A DNA stretch of 64,000 nt, from the NCBI GenBank assembly GCA_036784855.1, contig JAZDSV010000014.1:186001-250000 (forward strand), in the 5' to 3' direction. Position numbers and translations under genes: made by a program. Of this stretch, positions 34,397 through 45,475 are shown piece by piece (within the stretch, counting starts at the first letter, position 1; the number at the start of each line of letters is the position of its first letter). The notes under the pieces are model-generated. The model had not been told where the DNA came from and ran no database searches. It saw only the letters and a program-made list of their open reading frames with translations. This stretch comes from Aphelidium insulamus. Taxonomy: Eukaryota > Aphelidiomycota > Aphelidea > Aphelidiaceae.

Positions 34397-35257
34397 GGGC
34401 TTTGTATTAAACGGCAATGGTTGCAGGGATTCAAGTCCCTTTCATACATATGTATTAATGGCGGACATGTTTGCTGGAGTAAACTACTAAATAAGCCGTG
34501 GAAGCGGGAAGGTGACATGGCCATTCATAGTGTTGAACATCGTCAACAACGAAAATCTCTGATGCCCCAAGGTGTACTGTAGTTGCCCGCTGGACACTGG
34601 GAGGCAAAATGCTGCACTATATTGCCTCGTGCTCCGGTACCGCTCTGGTCACCTACTATTCAGACAGTGAGTGCACTCACGAATCTCAAATCAGCGAGTG
34701 GTTGTTGCCGGGCATTAGCCAGATCACGACAGCGGGCTGTGTGTCTGACGGCACCTTTGGCATGACTAAAGAGTGTGTGAAGGGTCCAGTTACGGGGACA
34801 TTGTAAACAGGTTGGCCTGTCTGTCTGTTCTAGTACTTAGTACGCCGGTCAATAGTCAAATATAATTTGGTCAATGCAATTAATTTGTCAGTTCAATAAT
34901 GTATACTGCTTGACTGCTTGTGTACGTTGTTGCAACGCATCCCTATTTCATAGTGCAGTGTTTATGTGTACTGTATGTTGAGCCAGATGAAAGGGTCTTA
35001 AATTAAGACTTCTAATACATATTATACATACAACAGCACAATAATCTGTGACAATTGTGAATGTTCGTCTTCTCATGATAGCATTCCTTTCTTGCGCGGC
35101 CGTCAAAAGCCTAGCAAAGTAACATTATATGCAGTAATAGGAGCGTTCTGCATCCAGCTCTTATCTGGCACAGTGACATCACTAGGTGCGCACAGATCCA
35201 TCACATCAACACTGATGACGTGTGCGCCGCCCTCGCACTAGACAAGCCAGAAGAGTT
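34397..35257. other. Intergenic region with one weak small open frame
   Basis: About 860 bp between DNAJC11 and the duplicated unit. The only candidate is the 65-codon Cys-containing frame at 34609; otherwise AT-rich sequence with nothing recognised. Confidence 0.5.
34609..34806 (+). CDS. Possible small Cys-rich protein or terminal exon
   Basis: 65 codons starting MLHYIASCSG, with five Cys in the body and no leader of its own. It could be the last exon of a small extracellular protein, or chance. I found no donor exon upstream. Confidence 0.2.
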   Translation: MLHYIASCSGTALVTYYSDSECTHESQISEWLLPGISQITTAGCVSDGTFGMTKECVKGPVTGTL

Positions 35258-35582
35258 GCTTGTGTGAGAAGTCTACTAGTCCTACTCGCCGTGACGGACG
35301 ACAGGGGGCCACCATAGAGTGCTGACACTGTGCTTGTGGGAATGTAATGCCGCCACCTGTTACAACATCTGTGCACACTGTAGCGGCCCTGTCAGATGGC
35401 GCAGCACCCACAGGCAGCTGTAAACACAACGCACACCGTCCACACCATTCCACACCTTTGCAGAGTGAGGGGCTTGTTTGTCGGCAAATCCGCGGACCCA
35501 ACCCCCGACACGTCAACACCGCGGCACCGATAACGGGCAAGAGTCATCCCGCAGCGCCACCAACAAACAAGCAGCTGGCGGC

Positions 35583-35589
35583 TATAAAA
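35583..35589 (+). promoter_or_regulatory. TATA box of the duplicated gene, copy A
   Basis: TATAAAA followed by GGCGGG, 148 bp before the ATG; conserved in copy B. The intervening leader is pyrimidine-rich. Confidence 0.7.
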
Positions 35590-35736
35590 GGCGGGTTTGC
35601 GTGCCGGCTCGCCTTTCTCTCCTTCATACAGCAACTTGCTTGCTGTTCTTACCGCCTCGTCTGTCTGTCTGCGCTCTCTCGCCCCTCCCCCTTCGTTCCC
35701 CCGCTATTCGTACCCTCGGGTACTTCTCTCTTTGTG

Positions 35737-36506
35737 ATGCGAAAGAAGAAGCGCTCTGTGGCGCCTCCTCCTTTGGCTCTGGACCTAGGCGCCTGCCTAG
35801 TAGAAGTAAGTGGAGGTAAGTGCGTGCGTCGTTCTCGTAGACTGCTGAAGGGCGGTGAGGTGGTGGTCATCCCGCAAGAGGTGGCTGCTCCTCACGTCCC
35901 TGAGGTGGTGACTAACCCTGATGTCGTAGCTGTCGAGGTGCCCCTAACTAACACTGTAGCAAGGTATGTGTCTGCGTCTGTCGGTGTACTTCGACTCTAT
36001 CTCACATACTGTGCAGCGAACCATACAAGTTGAAGCTCCGGGTATTCGAGTCGGGCCAGTTCAAGAGCCGCGAGGTGAAGATATGCGACATGCAGCAATT
36101 TCGGAACAAGGGCGCCATCGACGACGACAACCGACCCGTTCCGTTCCCGAGTTACGTCACCGACTTTGGACCGGAGCTCTGCACCGACCGGCACCTGCGC
36201 GGCTTCTACGAGGCGAAATTTCGATCAGCAATCAACAAGAAGGTTCGACGAAATGTGGCAGTCAGGGAAGAGCGACACCGACGCAAGATGGAGTGGCGAG
36301 CCGAGCGCGACCCCGCCAAGAAGGAACGACTGCACCGCGACTGGGGGTGGACTTGCTGGGGTCCGATCGATGTGGAAGCCGAACGTGTCCAGCTCGATGA
36401 CAAACCGATTCGAGGAAGAGCGGAAAGAAGCATGTCAAGGACGGCCATCAACATGTTGCGTACCCGTGCCGAGCGGGCCAAAAGGTGTTTGCTAGATGCA
36501 GTATAG
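35737..36506 (+). CDS. Duplicated basic protein of unknown function, copy A
   Basis: Exons 35737..35963 and 36017..36506, 53-nt phase-2 intron, 238 aa. It starts MRKKKRSVAPPP and has no leader. The middle is Val/Pro-rich. The C-terminal half is highly charged with Trp-rich DWGWTCWGPIDVE and a basic end (TRAERAKRCLLDAV). It may be a nuclear nucleic-acid-binding protein, judging only from charge. An AATAAA lies at about 36632. Other longer frames through the leader exist, but the TATA position and conservation support this ATG. Confidence 0.7.
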
Positions 36507-37093
36507 ATGTATGTCTGCAATTGTACACATGTATGCTTACTGTGTATGGCATACTCGGTGTATTCTGCTGTTTGTCCGTGTGTGCGCGTATTGAATGGTG
36601 ACTGTCTTGATTTGTATGTGTGTACTGACAATAAAGGCTCTCTCATGTCTGGTGTCTCTCCTCATGTCATGTAAACAAAAAATGGTGTTTTTAAACACCG
36701 CCCCACAATGTGCTTGCGCATTGTGGCTATTGTGAAGAGTGTATTTGACACACATGTGTGTGATGTAAATAAGCGCCATGAATGCCTACGATACTTAGCA
36801 TTAGAGACTTTGCAGACCTTACTCAATAGATATTCGCTGGACATTATATTGTAATACGCTGACATCTGCCACACATTACGCACAACCTCGACAATTAAGC
36901 AGCCGTGTTGAAGGACATCCATGAAGGGCAAAATGTGGCAAAGGTTCCCACGAGAAGGAGCGCCGCATTTGAGCGTTCTCCTTCTTTGCAAGTGTCTACT
37001 CGAATATCGATCGGTCGGCCGGCAATTTGTTCGCGGGCACTGTAGAAGTTCTTATCGGTCCAGGCAGTCATTCCACGCACCACACTGAATGCC
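36507..37093. other. 3' region of copy A and spacer to the ArfGAP gene
   Basis: It contains the AATAAA site, two hairpins and, on the minus strand at about 36662-36730, a short frame ending MRKHIVGRCLKTPF that matches the BED-finger-like fragment next to copy B. The rest is unassigned. Confidence 0.5.
36684..36726. repeat. Two adjacent hairpins at the inner edge of copy A
   Basis: GGTGTTT-TT-AAACACC (7-bp arms) at 36684-36699 and CCACAATG...CATTGTGG (8-bp arms, 8-nt loop) at 36703-36726. Both also occur at the inner edge of copy B, where similarity ends. Confidence 0.75.
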
Positions 37094-38853
37094 ATGGCCG
37101 CCACTATCGGCCAGCACCAACCACAGCAGACTGTCCATCACTCCCCTGCTGATCGGTCCCCTATCGAGCGTCTGCTAGCATGGCGCGACAATGCCGCCAT
37201 GCACAACAACATCTGCGCCGATTGCGGTGTTGCCGGTGGGTCATGCAAATATGTAGCCACACATAGCGATGCTTGGCGTACATTACTCACCACGCGCCGT
37301 GCAGATCCTGAATGGGCCAGCATATCGATTGGCGTGTTCATCTGCGTGCAGTGCTCCGGCGTGCATCGCCACTTGGGCACGCATGTGTCGCGCGTGCGGT
37401 CCGTGAAGCTGGATGACTGGTCGGCGGACGCGGTGGCTGTGCGTCGATATTGCTTGCAGTGTACTACATCTCAGTATGCTGATCTAATCGTAGACCATGG
37501 AGAGCCGCGGCAACCGGAAATGCAACGAGTACTACTTGAAGAACTTGCCGACAGCGTGGCGTCGCATAATGTCTGCATCGGATGCGCAATACGTACGTGA
37601 CGAGTGGATTCGGGCCAAATACCTACGCAAAGAGTTTACTCCCGACAAATCCGTGCACAGTATGTTGTATTGTATATAGTATGTATATAGTATAGTATAT
37701 GTATAGAGTATGTTGTGGATTATTTTTTTAAGTGTTAGACTTTGTGCCCGTAAAGGGCGGATTTCTATTCAAGAAGGGCAAGAATGGCAACAAGTGGGCG
37801 CAGCGTTTCTTTGTCTTGTCTGGCCAACAGCTGGTCTACTACAAGAACCAGAATGTATGTCAATGGAATCTTGAAATACTCCAATTGCTACATATAATTA
37901 TTAATAGGAAATTACTGCACCATTGGGTATAATCGACATTGATACCGCGCGCATGTTCTTGGTGGACTACAAGACGGATCGGCCATTCTCGCTGCAGCTG
38001 ATTGCTGACGGCGGTCGACACAACCCGGATCGGTCATACTTTTTGGCCGGCGAATCCGCTGCCGATATCATCCACTGGCTCAATGTTCTGCGACTAGCCA
38101 AAGCGCAAAGTATGTAATTTGTGGTCTACGTGTATATTAATCTAATAACTCGCAGGACTTGATCTGAATAATGAAGAGTGTCTGCGCAGGAACGGACTGC
38201 TTCCATCGCACACCACGCACAACCCGCACTTTGAGCGCGAGCTTGGCTGTGAAGTGCAGCGTGAAGGATGGGCCTTCAAACTGTGCGATCCGTCGATTCC
38301 TATATTGCCCGTGTCGCCCACATCACGGTTGGGACGATCTTCTGCGTGGTCTGCGCTATTGCCCAGCTGGCGCAATGGCATCAATAATGGTTGTAGCAAT
38401 AGTGCTGTGGGCTCCCAAACTGTTGGCGGTAAAGGGAGCGGTGGTGGTCACACGCCAAAATGGCTGCGGCTGTGGGTCTCATTGGACCACGACCGCCTGA
38501 TGTTGTACCGCGACCCAATGAACCCGTTCCCACTTGGTTCGATTGCCTTCAGTCGCGATGCTCACGCGCAGATATACACCGAGCGAGAGTTGCGTGTGGC
38601 ACCAGAGTTTGACACGGCGTACCGCATGGCCAAACAGGGTGACTGCAGCAGCTGTGTGTTGGTGGTCGAGGTGGCGGAACACCATCTGAACATGATGGCG
38701 TACACGAACCAGTTATCTCGCAAGGCCGACAACGCCAACACTAGTCCCACATCGGCGCTGGCGCCCACCACAATGCAGCTCTATCTGAAGTTTAGTTGTT
38801 CACAGGAGGCATCCGCCTGGGCTGATAGTTTCCACGCCGCGTTAATGAATTGA
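37094..38853 (+). CDS. ADAP: ArfGAP with dual PH domains (ADAP/centaurin-alpha type)
   Basis: Six exons: 37094..37235, 37305..37432, 37494..37659, 37739..37854, 37908..38110, 38157..38853; 483 aa. The ArfGAP zinc finger is CADC...CVQCSGVHRHLG with the arginine finger region VRSVKLDDW and GNRKCNEYY. PH domain 1 (GGFLFKKGKNGNKWAQRFFV) and PH domain 2 (residues about 300-480, ending ASAWADSFHAAL) follow. ArfGAP-PH-PH is the ADAP architecture: phosphoinositide-guided GTP hydrolysis on Arf6. Human ADAP1 is about 374 aa; the extra length is a Ser/Gly-rich insert in PH2. Confidence 0.9.
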
Positions 38854-39140
38854 TAAATAGTTTTGCATGCACTTGAAGATATGTTCTACGGTGACATTCA
38901 TGAGCATTGTAGCTAACGACGACATTGGGGATACGTTTGATTGCAGCGCATGGTTGCATATCATATCTGTTGTGAGCGTCCATCTGTTGTCGATTTTGCG
39001 TTGAGCAGGACCGCGAAAAAAAGTAGCACAAGTTATGGAGAAGACATGGCGACAAAGTGTCAACTTTACTGGTGTATTACCATATTTATTTTGGTACGTT
39101 TAATATCTGGTGCATTACCATTTCTGTTTTCTGTTCGTCG

Positions 39141-40082
39141 TCAACGAAACAAATATCCAAAAGATTCGTGATATTTGCTACAAACAGCGTTGCAATTTAA
39201 CAGGCAGCCATCACCCACATTACTAGATTGCGCTCTTCCAGTAACAATGAATCCCGCCTTTCGATGTACTTCTGCGACCAGAATTTTGCTTGCTGCTTTT
39301 TTTTGCTCCTTCACCATCGCTCGTAAATTTGCAAAGTAGCAGCTATGGTTCCCAAGCGTCCCTGAACCGTCATTAACAGCGTTTGGTCGGAATTTTCTGC
39401 GCAGCCCAGATTTTCGCTTTTTATACGGCCTTTTGAATTTTGGCAGCCACCACTTTTGCCGATGTCTATGCCTTTCAGCATCCAGACAATCCATAGCTTC
39501 CAGTTTTCGTTCTCCGGACAATTGTTTCCAGCTTGATATAAAAGGGGCATATCGTTTTTCTAACGCTTTTGGGCCGACTGGAGTAGGGATTATCCGACCG
39601 GCAGCAACTTCTTGCCGGTATTGTGGAAGGTTCATGCCCAATTTTCCTGCATAATAACGATGACGATCATCCTCTAAAAACATCCTAAATTTGCGAGCAT
39701 CCGCTTTAATTCTGTCTCTCTCCCAGGCATCTTTCGGATATGTCCATGGTTCATCGTCACTAGTGCCATGTGGATCAGTCATTGGTTTGTCAACTTCACT
39801 CATTAATTCTGTCATGCCACGCGCACACAGAGCGGGGACCATTTCTCGGTCATCATCCGTGCCGCATGGTGAATCTCCACTCAGATCAGCGAATGAGGCG
39901 GCGAACACATCCCACCATTCATGATCAGCTTCCTGGGCAACATCGCACCACAAATTGAGACCATCCTCTGCGACATTGACTTCATCAAGCTGTACCCGTG
40001 TCACCATTGCCAGCGACCTTTTTATTGGCACCGCGACCATAGCTGCCAACCTGAGCCAAGCGTTCACTTTTTTCAACTGCAT
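39141..40082 (-). CDS. Secreted RYAxKxG-module protein (paralogue 1)
   Basis: 313 aa from the ATG at 40082; the open frame extends further but a CCAAT box at 40149 lies inside that extension. Leader-like MQLKKVNAWLRLAAMVAVPI is less hydrophobic than others. The protein has an acidic part with VPALCARG, then the module ARKFRMFLEDDRHRYYAGKL with GMNLPQYRQEVAAG, then RKLEAMDCLDAERHRH, and a basic run FKRPYKKRKSGLRRK. It is clearly paralogous to 42179..43009 over about 150 residues; a transposon sits between the two. Function unknown; may enter nuclei given its basic runs. Confidence 0.7.
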   Translation of the reverse strand: MQLKKVNAWLRLAAMVAVPIKRSLAMVTRVQLDEVNVAEDGLNLWCDVAQEADHEWWDVFAASFADLSGDSPCGTDDDREMVPALCARGMTELMSEVDKPMTDPHGTSDDEPWTYPKDAWERDRIKADARKFRMFLEDDRHRYYAGKLGMNLPQYRQEVAAGRIIPTPVGPKALEKRYAPFISSWKQLSGERKLEAMDCLDAERHRHRQKWWLPKFKRPYKKRKSGLRRKFRPNAVNDGSGTLGNHSCYFANLRAMVKEQKKAASKILVAEVHRKAGFIVTGRAQSSNVGDGCLLNCNAVCSKYHESFGYLFR

Positions 40083-40415
40083 TTTGAGAGCGAGAGAAAT
40101 ATTGCGGCATACTCCTGTATCCTGTGGCGCAAAAATCGAGTCTGTCGACCAATCATCTTGAGCAAATTTTATAACTTCATTGGCTGTCATGGTTCAATAC
40201 ACGGGTGTATTAATAAGACAAATTGCCAACCTACCTTCGAACTTGTATTACCTTTGTTGATGAAGCAATCACATTTAACATATCCAACACTCGGTACTGT
40301 CATAACTGGTCACTCGGTTCGCTTCTAGCCGTTATGAAGTGTGAACAAATGTTTGATTTTCACAACCCTCTGGTGCTACCACCCATTGTAAAGATGAAGA
40401 AAGTTTATATTTGTA
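40083..40415. other. Upstream region of module paralogue 1
   Basis: About 330 bp up to the transposon's left end. It holds the CCAAT box at 40149; otherwise nothing recognised. Confidence 0.45.
40149..40153. promoter_or_regulatory. CCAAT box upstream of module paralogue 1
   Basis: CCAATCA, 67 bp before the minus-strand ATG. Confidence 0.4.
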
Positions 40416-42034
40416 AGAGCATCTCCACCGCTAGGTCTATTTGCTGTTCTATTCTATTTCAAACAGAAAAATAGAACAAAACCTGCTCCACCGCGCCGTT
40501 CTATTTGCTGTTCTATTTAAAACAGGCCCAATCTCGTTCTATTTTGTACCGACACTCACTGTCCAGGAGGGCGTATGAGTCAGCGACACAATGCAGTTCG
40601 GGATGAATTATTGCTGTTGGCAAAGCGAGCTCGAATTCCGTGCAGCACAGAGGCGCAGCACATTATTCCTGGCAGCAATGAGCGACCTGCAGATGTTTTG
40701 CTGCACGGATGGGATAATGGCCGCAACATGTGCGTTGATGTCTCAATTGTGTCGTCATTTCAGCAGTTGCACAATGCATCAAACTGGGGTGGCTGGAATG
40801 CCAAAAAAGCCGAGGAACTAAAAAGCAAAAAATACCTGGAGCGATGCTTAGCGCGTCGAGTTGATTTTCTCCCTTTCATTATCGAATCTCTAGGAGCATT
40901 TGGTACTCGAACTATTTCTGTTGTCCGACGTATTGGCCGAGCCCTGGCAGACGTGGACAACCTTGCGGCTTCTGTCAGCATTCAGCGAGTGTGGCAACGA
41001 CTCTCTTTTATTGTGGCGCATGAGACGGCTATGGCACTGGCCGCGCGGCAGTAATTGACTCACTTTAATAAACCCCCATAATACTGAAAAAAAATTTGTA
41101 CCGATTAGAACGAGATCTATTTCTGATCTATTTCGCCGCCGCCATATACTACGCCGTCACACGTGGCCGTCTATGCCTCCTCCGTTGCTCCTGCTGCCCC
41201 CAACACTCGCCCTGATGCCCCTGGCAGATACATTATGACAGTGGTGCCCCGTATTGGTGCAGCCGCTGCAGCAGACGGCCACACAGTGATATCAGAGCAT
41301 CTCCACATTGGCTTCCACGGGAACAGTCACTGACTTTGCGGACGGTACAGCCAGTCACCCTTGAGGCAACAGGTATGGTGTCTCGGCCGCTGCCATGCAG
41401 CTTGCTTACCTCTAATAGCAGCAGTTACACCAGCAAGAGTGGCAATCTATTGGCAGCCTCTCCGCCCCAGCACTGGCAAGTTGCGCATGACTGGGCCCGC
41501 TTACTGCAACGAAGCCAGCACCAAGTAAGAATGCCTATCGCTCTGCCCAGGTCAAGCGTTCATGGCAGACATAGCTACACCCACGGCCCAGGAGCTGGGA
41601 AGCTGTACTGCAAAAGAGGCATCGAGACAGTGCCGTTGCGTGTCGTCAAGCACGGTCCATAAGTCATTACGGTCCCGTCGCGTCGTACTTGCACATGAAG
41701 ATGGGTGGCAGTGGCGGCAGACTAAACCGACTTGGTTGGCACTGGTTGCTGTGACGTCCGCAACAGAGAGTGACGGCCAATTTCACACCCAGCTATGATA
41801 CGTCGGCACAAGCTCCTGCAGTGGCCCCAGGGACAAGCATAAAGGCGCAGCCCCAGCACGCTTATATTCAGCAATAATAAGCACTAGAAATTATATAATT
41901 ATAATATAGTTGTATATGGCAGTCAAGCATTTTCTGTTTGAAATAGAACACAGCGGTGGAGCATTTTGGTTGTTTTGTTCTATTAACTAGAACAAAAAGT
42001 CAGTTTGAAATAGATCTAGCGGTGGAGATGCTCT
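40416..42034. mobile_element. 1.6-kb DNA transposon with terminal inverted repeats
   Basis: The left end AGAGCATCTCCACCGCTAG is matched perfectly, inverted, at the right end (CTAGCGGTGGAGATGCTCT). Sub-terminal TTCTATT/AATAGAAC motifs also mirror each other. The flanks TAA (left) and TAT (right), taking GAGCATC as the terminus, hint at a PIF/Harbinger-like TWA target site that has mutated, but this is weak. Inside is a 159-codon frame but no recognisable DDE transposase. A partial internal copy of the terminus (AGAGCATCTCCAC) lies near 41299, suggesting a nested or rearranged element. Confidence 0.75.
40575..41054 (+). CDS. Endonuclease-like protein resembling a retrotransposon C-terminal domain
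   Basis: 159 aa inside the TIR element. The order RHNAVRDELL, PGSNERPADVLL, W-D-N-G, CVDVSIVSS, AEELKSKKY and FIIESLGAFG resembles the restriction-endonuclease-like region found at the C terminus of some non-LTR reverse transcriptases (from memory of the pattern, not a search). The D...D pair (PADVLL and VDVSI) would be the metal-binding core of a PD-(D/E)XK-type fold. No reverse transcriptase domain is present. AATAAA follows at about 41067. Confidence 0.55.
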   Translation: MSQRHNAVRDELLLLAKRARIPCSTEAQHIIPGSNERPADVLLHGWDNGRNMCVDVSIVSSFQQLHNASNWGGWNAKKAEELKSKKYLERCLARRVDFLPFIIESLGAFGTRTISVVRRIGRALADVDNLAASVSIQRVWQRLSFIVAHETAMALAARQ

Positions 42035-42178
42035 ATATCCACCGCTAGCATTTGAAGCCACAGGCTATAATGCTCAATGTCATCGAGCATTTTATTAGCT
42101 GCCACGCCTGAAGCTAGCATAACATGTCATCATGCATAGTGGATTGGCGGACGACTTTGAAAGAAACGAATAGCTGTA

Positions 42179-43009
42179 CTATCCATGTCGCCTGAAGCGG
42201 TAGATTGCCGCATTGCTCCCTATTGGATATGTGGGCTGCGGCACAAGAAGTTTGTTCAATGCACATTCTTGTTTAGCCAACATCGCCTTCAAGTTCTTGA
42301 ATCCAGCTTTTGATTTGTAAGGCCGCTTGAGTTGTGGAGGTCGCTTGCACTTGCATCTCTGAGCGTCCAGACAATCCATGGCCTCAAGCTTGCGCTCCTG
42401 TGACATGCGTTCCCAGCCTGATATGTATGGCGAATACCGGTTATCTATACTACTTTGCCAAATAGGTGGCAGCTGGATGTTGCCAGCCGCCAATTCTCGG
42501 CGATATTGCAATGGTTTCATGCCACACTTGTGAGCGTAATATCGCAGGCGATCATCTTCCATACGCTTTCTATACATTTGGGCCCGCTCTTGAATAATTT
42601 TCTTTTCGCGCGAGCTTGACGGATATGTCCATTTGCCGCTATCTTGAGTGGTGCCAGGAGGGTTCTCATCATCGCCAGTAGAATCGCGCAACTCCCGGGA
42701 TCCAGACAGCGATTCAGTGCTGCCGGACGTTGCGCACACTGCAGCGCTCGACTCCTGGCCATCCTCGACATCGACTTGACTTCCACCATTAAGATCATTG
42801 AGCGCGGCGGAGAATTCTTGCCACCATTCCGTCGCGTCGCTGGCCTCGATGTCGACACCAAGTACCTCGACGATACACTTGCCGGGCTGACACACATGCG
42901 ATGCTGCTGATGGCGCGACTATCGGCGACGAGGAACGCCCATGTGGCACCACAACGGCGGCCGAGAACCTCGCCCAAATTTGCAGCAAGGCAAAAATGGA
43001 AATCAGCAT
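42179..43009 (-). CDS. Secreted RYAxKxG-module protein (paralogue 2)
   Basis: 276 aa, intronless. Leader MLISIFALLQIWARFSAAVV from the ATG at 43009. An acidic Ser/Thr-rich part is followed by the module AQMYRKRMEDDRLRYYAHKC with GMKPLQYRRELAAG, the near-identical ERKLEAMDCLDAQR, and LKRPYKSKAGFKNLKAML. It shares the whole C-terminal 150 residues with 39141..40082. No CCAAT was found in the first 110 bp upstream, unlike most relatives. Function unknown. Confidence 0.75.
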   Translation of the reverse strand: MLISIFALLQIWARFSAAVVVPHGRSSSPIVAPSAASHVCQPGKCIVEVLGVDIEASDATEWWQEFSAALNDLNGGSQVDVEDGQESSAAVCATSGSTESLSGSRELRDSTGDDENPPGTTQDSGKWTYPSSSREKKIIQERAQMYRKRMEDDRLRYYAHKCGMKPLQYRRELAAGNIQLPPIWQSSIDNRYSPYISGWERMSQERKLEAMDCLDAQRCKCKRPPQLKRPYKSKAGFKNLKAMLAKQECALNKLLVPQPTYPIGSNAAIYRFRRHG

Positions 43010-43203
43010 TTTGACACAGACGCGTTCTGCAGTGTTCACACTGTTCACGGTCCATGTCTAACCGCAAGAGCAAGTCAAACGATACAAGGATATGGCGTAC
43101 AAGTAGTGTACATAATCAACTTCTACGATTTGTACCAGCTCGTCATCTATGTATGTACATATGTACAAGCAGCTGTTATTTCAGTACAATATGCAGGTGC
43201 AAG

Positions 43204-43791
43204 TCACTGCCGCCACATGATCTCGGGCGACTGCAGCGCGTCCAACTCGGCCATGCGGCTGCCGGCCGACATCAGCTTGAGCTGGTTCTTGCGGTCTTGA
43301 GCCTCTTCCGCGGCCTCGTCGATCTCGCGGCTGAGTTTGCGCACGAATTCTTGAGGGCTTCCAGCACCGTTCACAGATGCAGCCGGTGCCTGGTCCATGG
43401 GTGATTCCGAGATTAGTGCGGCCGATGTTTCAATGTCACGCCACGGGTCATAGTGCAGCAGGCGGTCTACTTGGGTCTGGCCGCGGCGACACGTGTGGAT
43501 GTAGTCTTCGTACACGGCGCGGATGGGCGCGTGGTGCACGGCGCGATGCCCTGGTTGAGTGCCGGCCAGACGGTGTGGCTGTTGCTCTTGTCCGAGTGAC
43601 TGCGGGGTGCTCTGCGTGCGGCGTAGTGGGAGTTGTTGTGATGAGGACTTGCCGGTATCTGGTGGTCGATGTGCCGCCGGCTTTATCTGGTGCTTTACGG
43701 CCACCAATGGATGCAACTGTCGGGGAGCAGCAGCCTCCTTCTCTGCCTGCCGTATCTTGTAGTCGATATCGGATATGGCGGTGCTGAGCAT
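43204..43791 (-). CDS. Protein of unknown function
   Basis: 195 aa from ATG 43791 (MLSTAISDIDYKIRQAEKEA). Charged helical ends with a Gln/Pro/Arg/His-rich middle and a C-terminal helix SREIDEAAEEAQDRKNQLKL. The longer upstream frame is microsatellite-derived (YIYIYIY) and was not used. No family recognised. Confidence 0.5.
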   Translation of the reverse strand: MLSTAISDIDYKIRQAEKEAAAPRQLHPLVAVKHQIKPAAHRPPDTGKSSSQQLPLRRTQSTPQSLGQEQQPHRLAGTQPGHRAVHHAPIRAVYEDYIHTCRRGQTQVDRLLHYDPWRDIETSAALISESPMDQAPAASVNGAGSPQEFVRKLSREIDEAAEEAQDRKNQLKLMSAGSRMAELDALQSPEIMWRQ

Positions 43792-43948
43792 AATATCCTT
43801 GTATATGTAAATGTATATATATGTAAATGTATGTAAGTAACGTGAATGTGGTGTCAAGTTGTTGTTGACACAACTATGAGTCACAATGGCGTGTTCCAGA
43901 GTATTCCACTATACTATTAGTTATTTAGCATTCAACGCGTCATGCAAT

Positions 43949-45363
43949 CTATTTCACGCTGGCCATGAAGCCATCAACAACTTTTTGGTAGAGCAGATCG
44001 TTGATGGCACGCAGCTGCTCCATCTCGGCCTCCGTGGTACTGGTGGCACTTGATACGGACATTTGTGTCGCTTCGGCTGGCACTGCGGCATGACTGGCAC
44101 ATACAGTTCGTCGTTTAACATCATAAATTAATTTGTGGACCGGCGTGTCTGTGAGGAGACAGGTGTTGAATGATGTGGAACCTGGGTGCTGGTCTGATGC
44201 AACTATGGCCTTCAGCTGCTCGGCCACGGGCATATCCCTGTCCAACCGCTGTCCGAATATGGCCACTGTGGCCAGATTCAAGTTGCCAGCAGCGCCAGGC
44301 ACCGGACCCGCCGAGCGGAATAACTGGCCAGATCGAACGTCCCAGTAGTTGAGCATTCCATCCGCGTGGCACGTCACCAAATACCGCTCTGATGGGCACA
44401 TTTGCATACCAGTCAGTGGGCTTCATATGTTAACCATGAATGTGTGCATGTTACATAAATACCTGGAATAGTGCATTGAGCGCTTGTCGGTAGCGTCCAC
44501 CATTTCATGGTCACGCACACTGCGTGGATTGCTGCTATCTGCCACGCCGCTCATGTCAAACCTGTACACCGTGCTGTTGGCGCCGACCACAAATATCGTC
44601 GTCTGGCTGCGGTTCATGGAGACGAATTCGGCGGGTGCCGGTACCATCAGCGTCATCAAGCACTCGCCGCTGCTAATTTCCCACACCTTGCACGTGCCAT
44701 CACGAGATGTGGTCAGTGCCCGTCCCCCAATGCCCACATCAGCGGCCACCGTGTGTATATCGGTCACTGGCAGTGAGTGCTCGGACCACGTGTGCACGGG
44801 GTGTGCCGGCATTGTCCCGTCCAGGAGGCTGCGGTACTCCAGTGTTAACAGATTACTTATTTACGCACCAACAACTACTTACTCCATTACAGACCACACG
44901 TGGACAATGGCATCGTCGCCGCCAGTTAGTAGGAACTGGTCGTTGCATGCATAGCGCATGACCGTGATGGCCTTGAAGTGGGCCTCGCATCGCCGCAATA
45001 GATCACCTGTGGCCACGTCCCAAATGAGAAGAACGCCTTCCGCAGTGCCGCCAGCCAGGAAATCATCGCCGCCAGACACGGCCACACTCTGCAACCGGAC
45101 ACTGCAAGGAAGTTTTCGACACGACGTGTCCTACATATGCGCGTTATGTGAAGAAAGGGAGATCAATGTCAACGCACCCTCCGGTAATCGAAAACGTGCA
45201 CGAGAGCCTTGTCGGCCTGCGCGGCAAAGATATGGTTGCGGCCGTACGCGATGCCGTGCCGGGCACAGGTAACACCCTTGTACGCGCCCAAGTGCACGCC
45301 ATTCGACGCGTCATACGCGTATATGGAGCGGTCGGTGGCGGAGCTGGCAAATGCCTTGATCAT
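43949..45363 (-). CDS. WDR18: WDR18/Ipi3-like WD40 protein (ribosome biogenesis)
   Basis: Exons 45363..45178, 45088..44883, 44828..44463, 44420..43949; 409 aa, close to WDR18 (about 430). WD40 blades include GVLLIWDVATGDLLRRCEAH, GGDDAIVHVWSVM, TTSRDGTCKVWEISSGECL and HADGMLNYWDVRSGQL. The C-terminal helix AEMEQLRAINDLLYQKVVD matches the dimerising helix of WDR18/Ipi3. In known organisms it works in the Rix1/PELP1-TEX10-WDR18 complex during 60S maturation. Family assignment rests on order and the C-terminal helix. Confidence 0.72.
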
Positions 45364-45475
45364 TTGTGTCTTTTGTTGTTGACTACGAGATTGATAGCCT
45401 GCACGAAATATCTTGTGCAATGCATCACCGTGAATAAGAGAACAGCAGGTGTTTACTAAGACTTTAATATCCATG

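Larger units (their letters stand above)
35258..36733 (+). repeat. 1.5-kb duplicated unit, copy A
   Basis: Nearly identical in inverted orientation to 61334..62790. It includes a TATA promoter, a two-exon gene, an AATAAA 3' end and two hairpins. The coding part of exon 2 is identical at protein level in both copies; divergence increases toward the outer edge. Confidence 0.9.

Noticed and set aside
35347-35736. Long frames running through the TATA box and leader of copy A (also in copy B)
   Set aside because: They start upstream of the TATA box and are Ser/Pro/Arg low complexity; the ATG at 35737 is downstream of the promoter and conserved.
41336-41798. Two short frames in the right half of the TIR element
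   Set aside because: Low complexity and no transposase motif; could be debris, not supported as genes.
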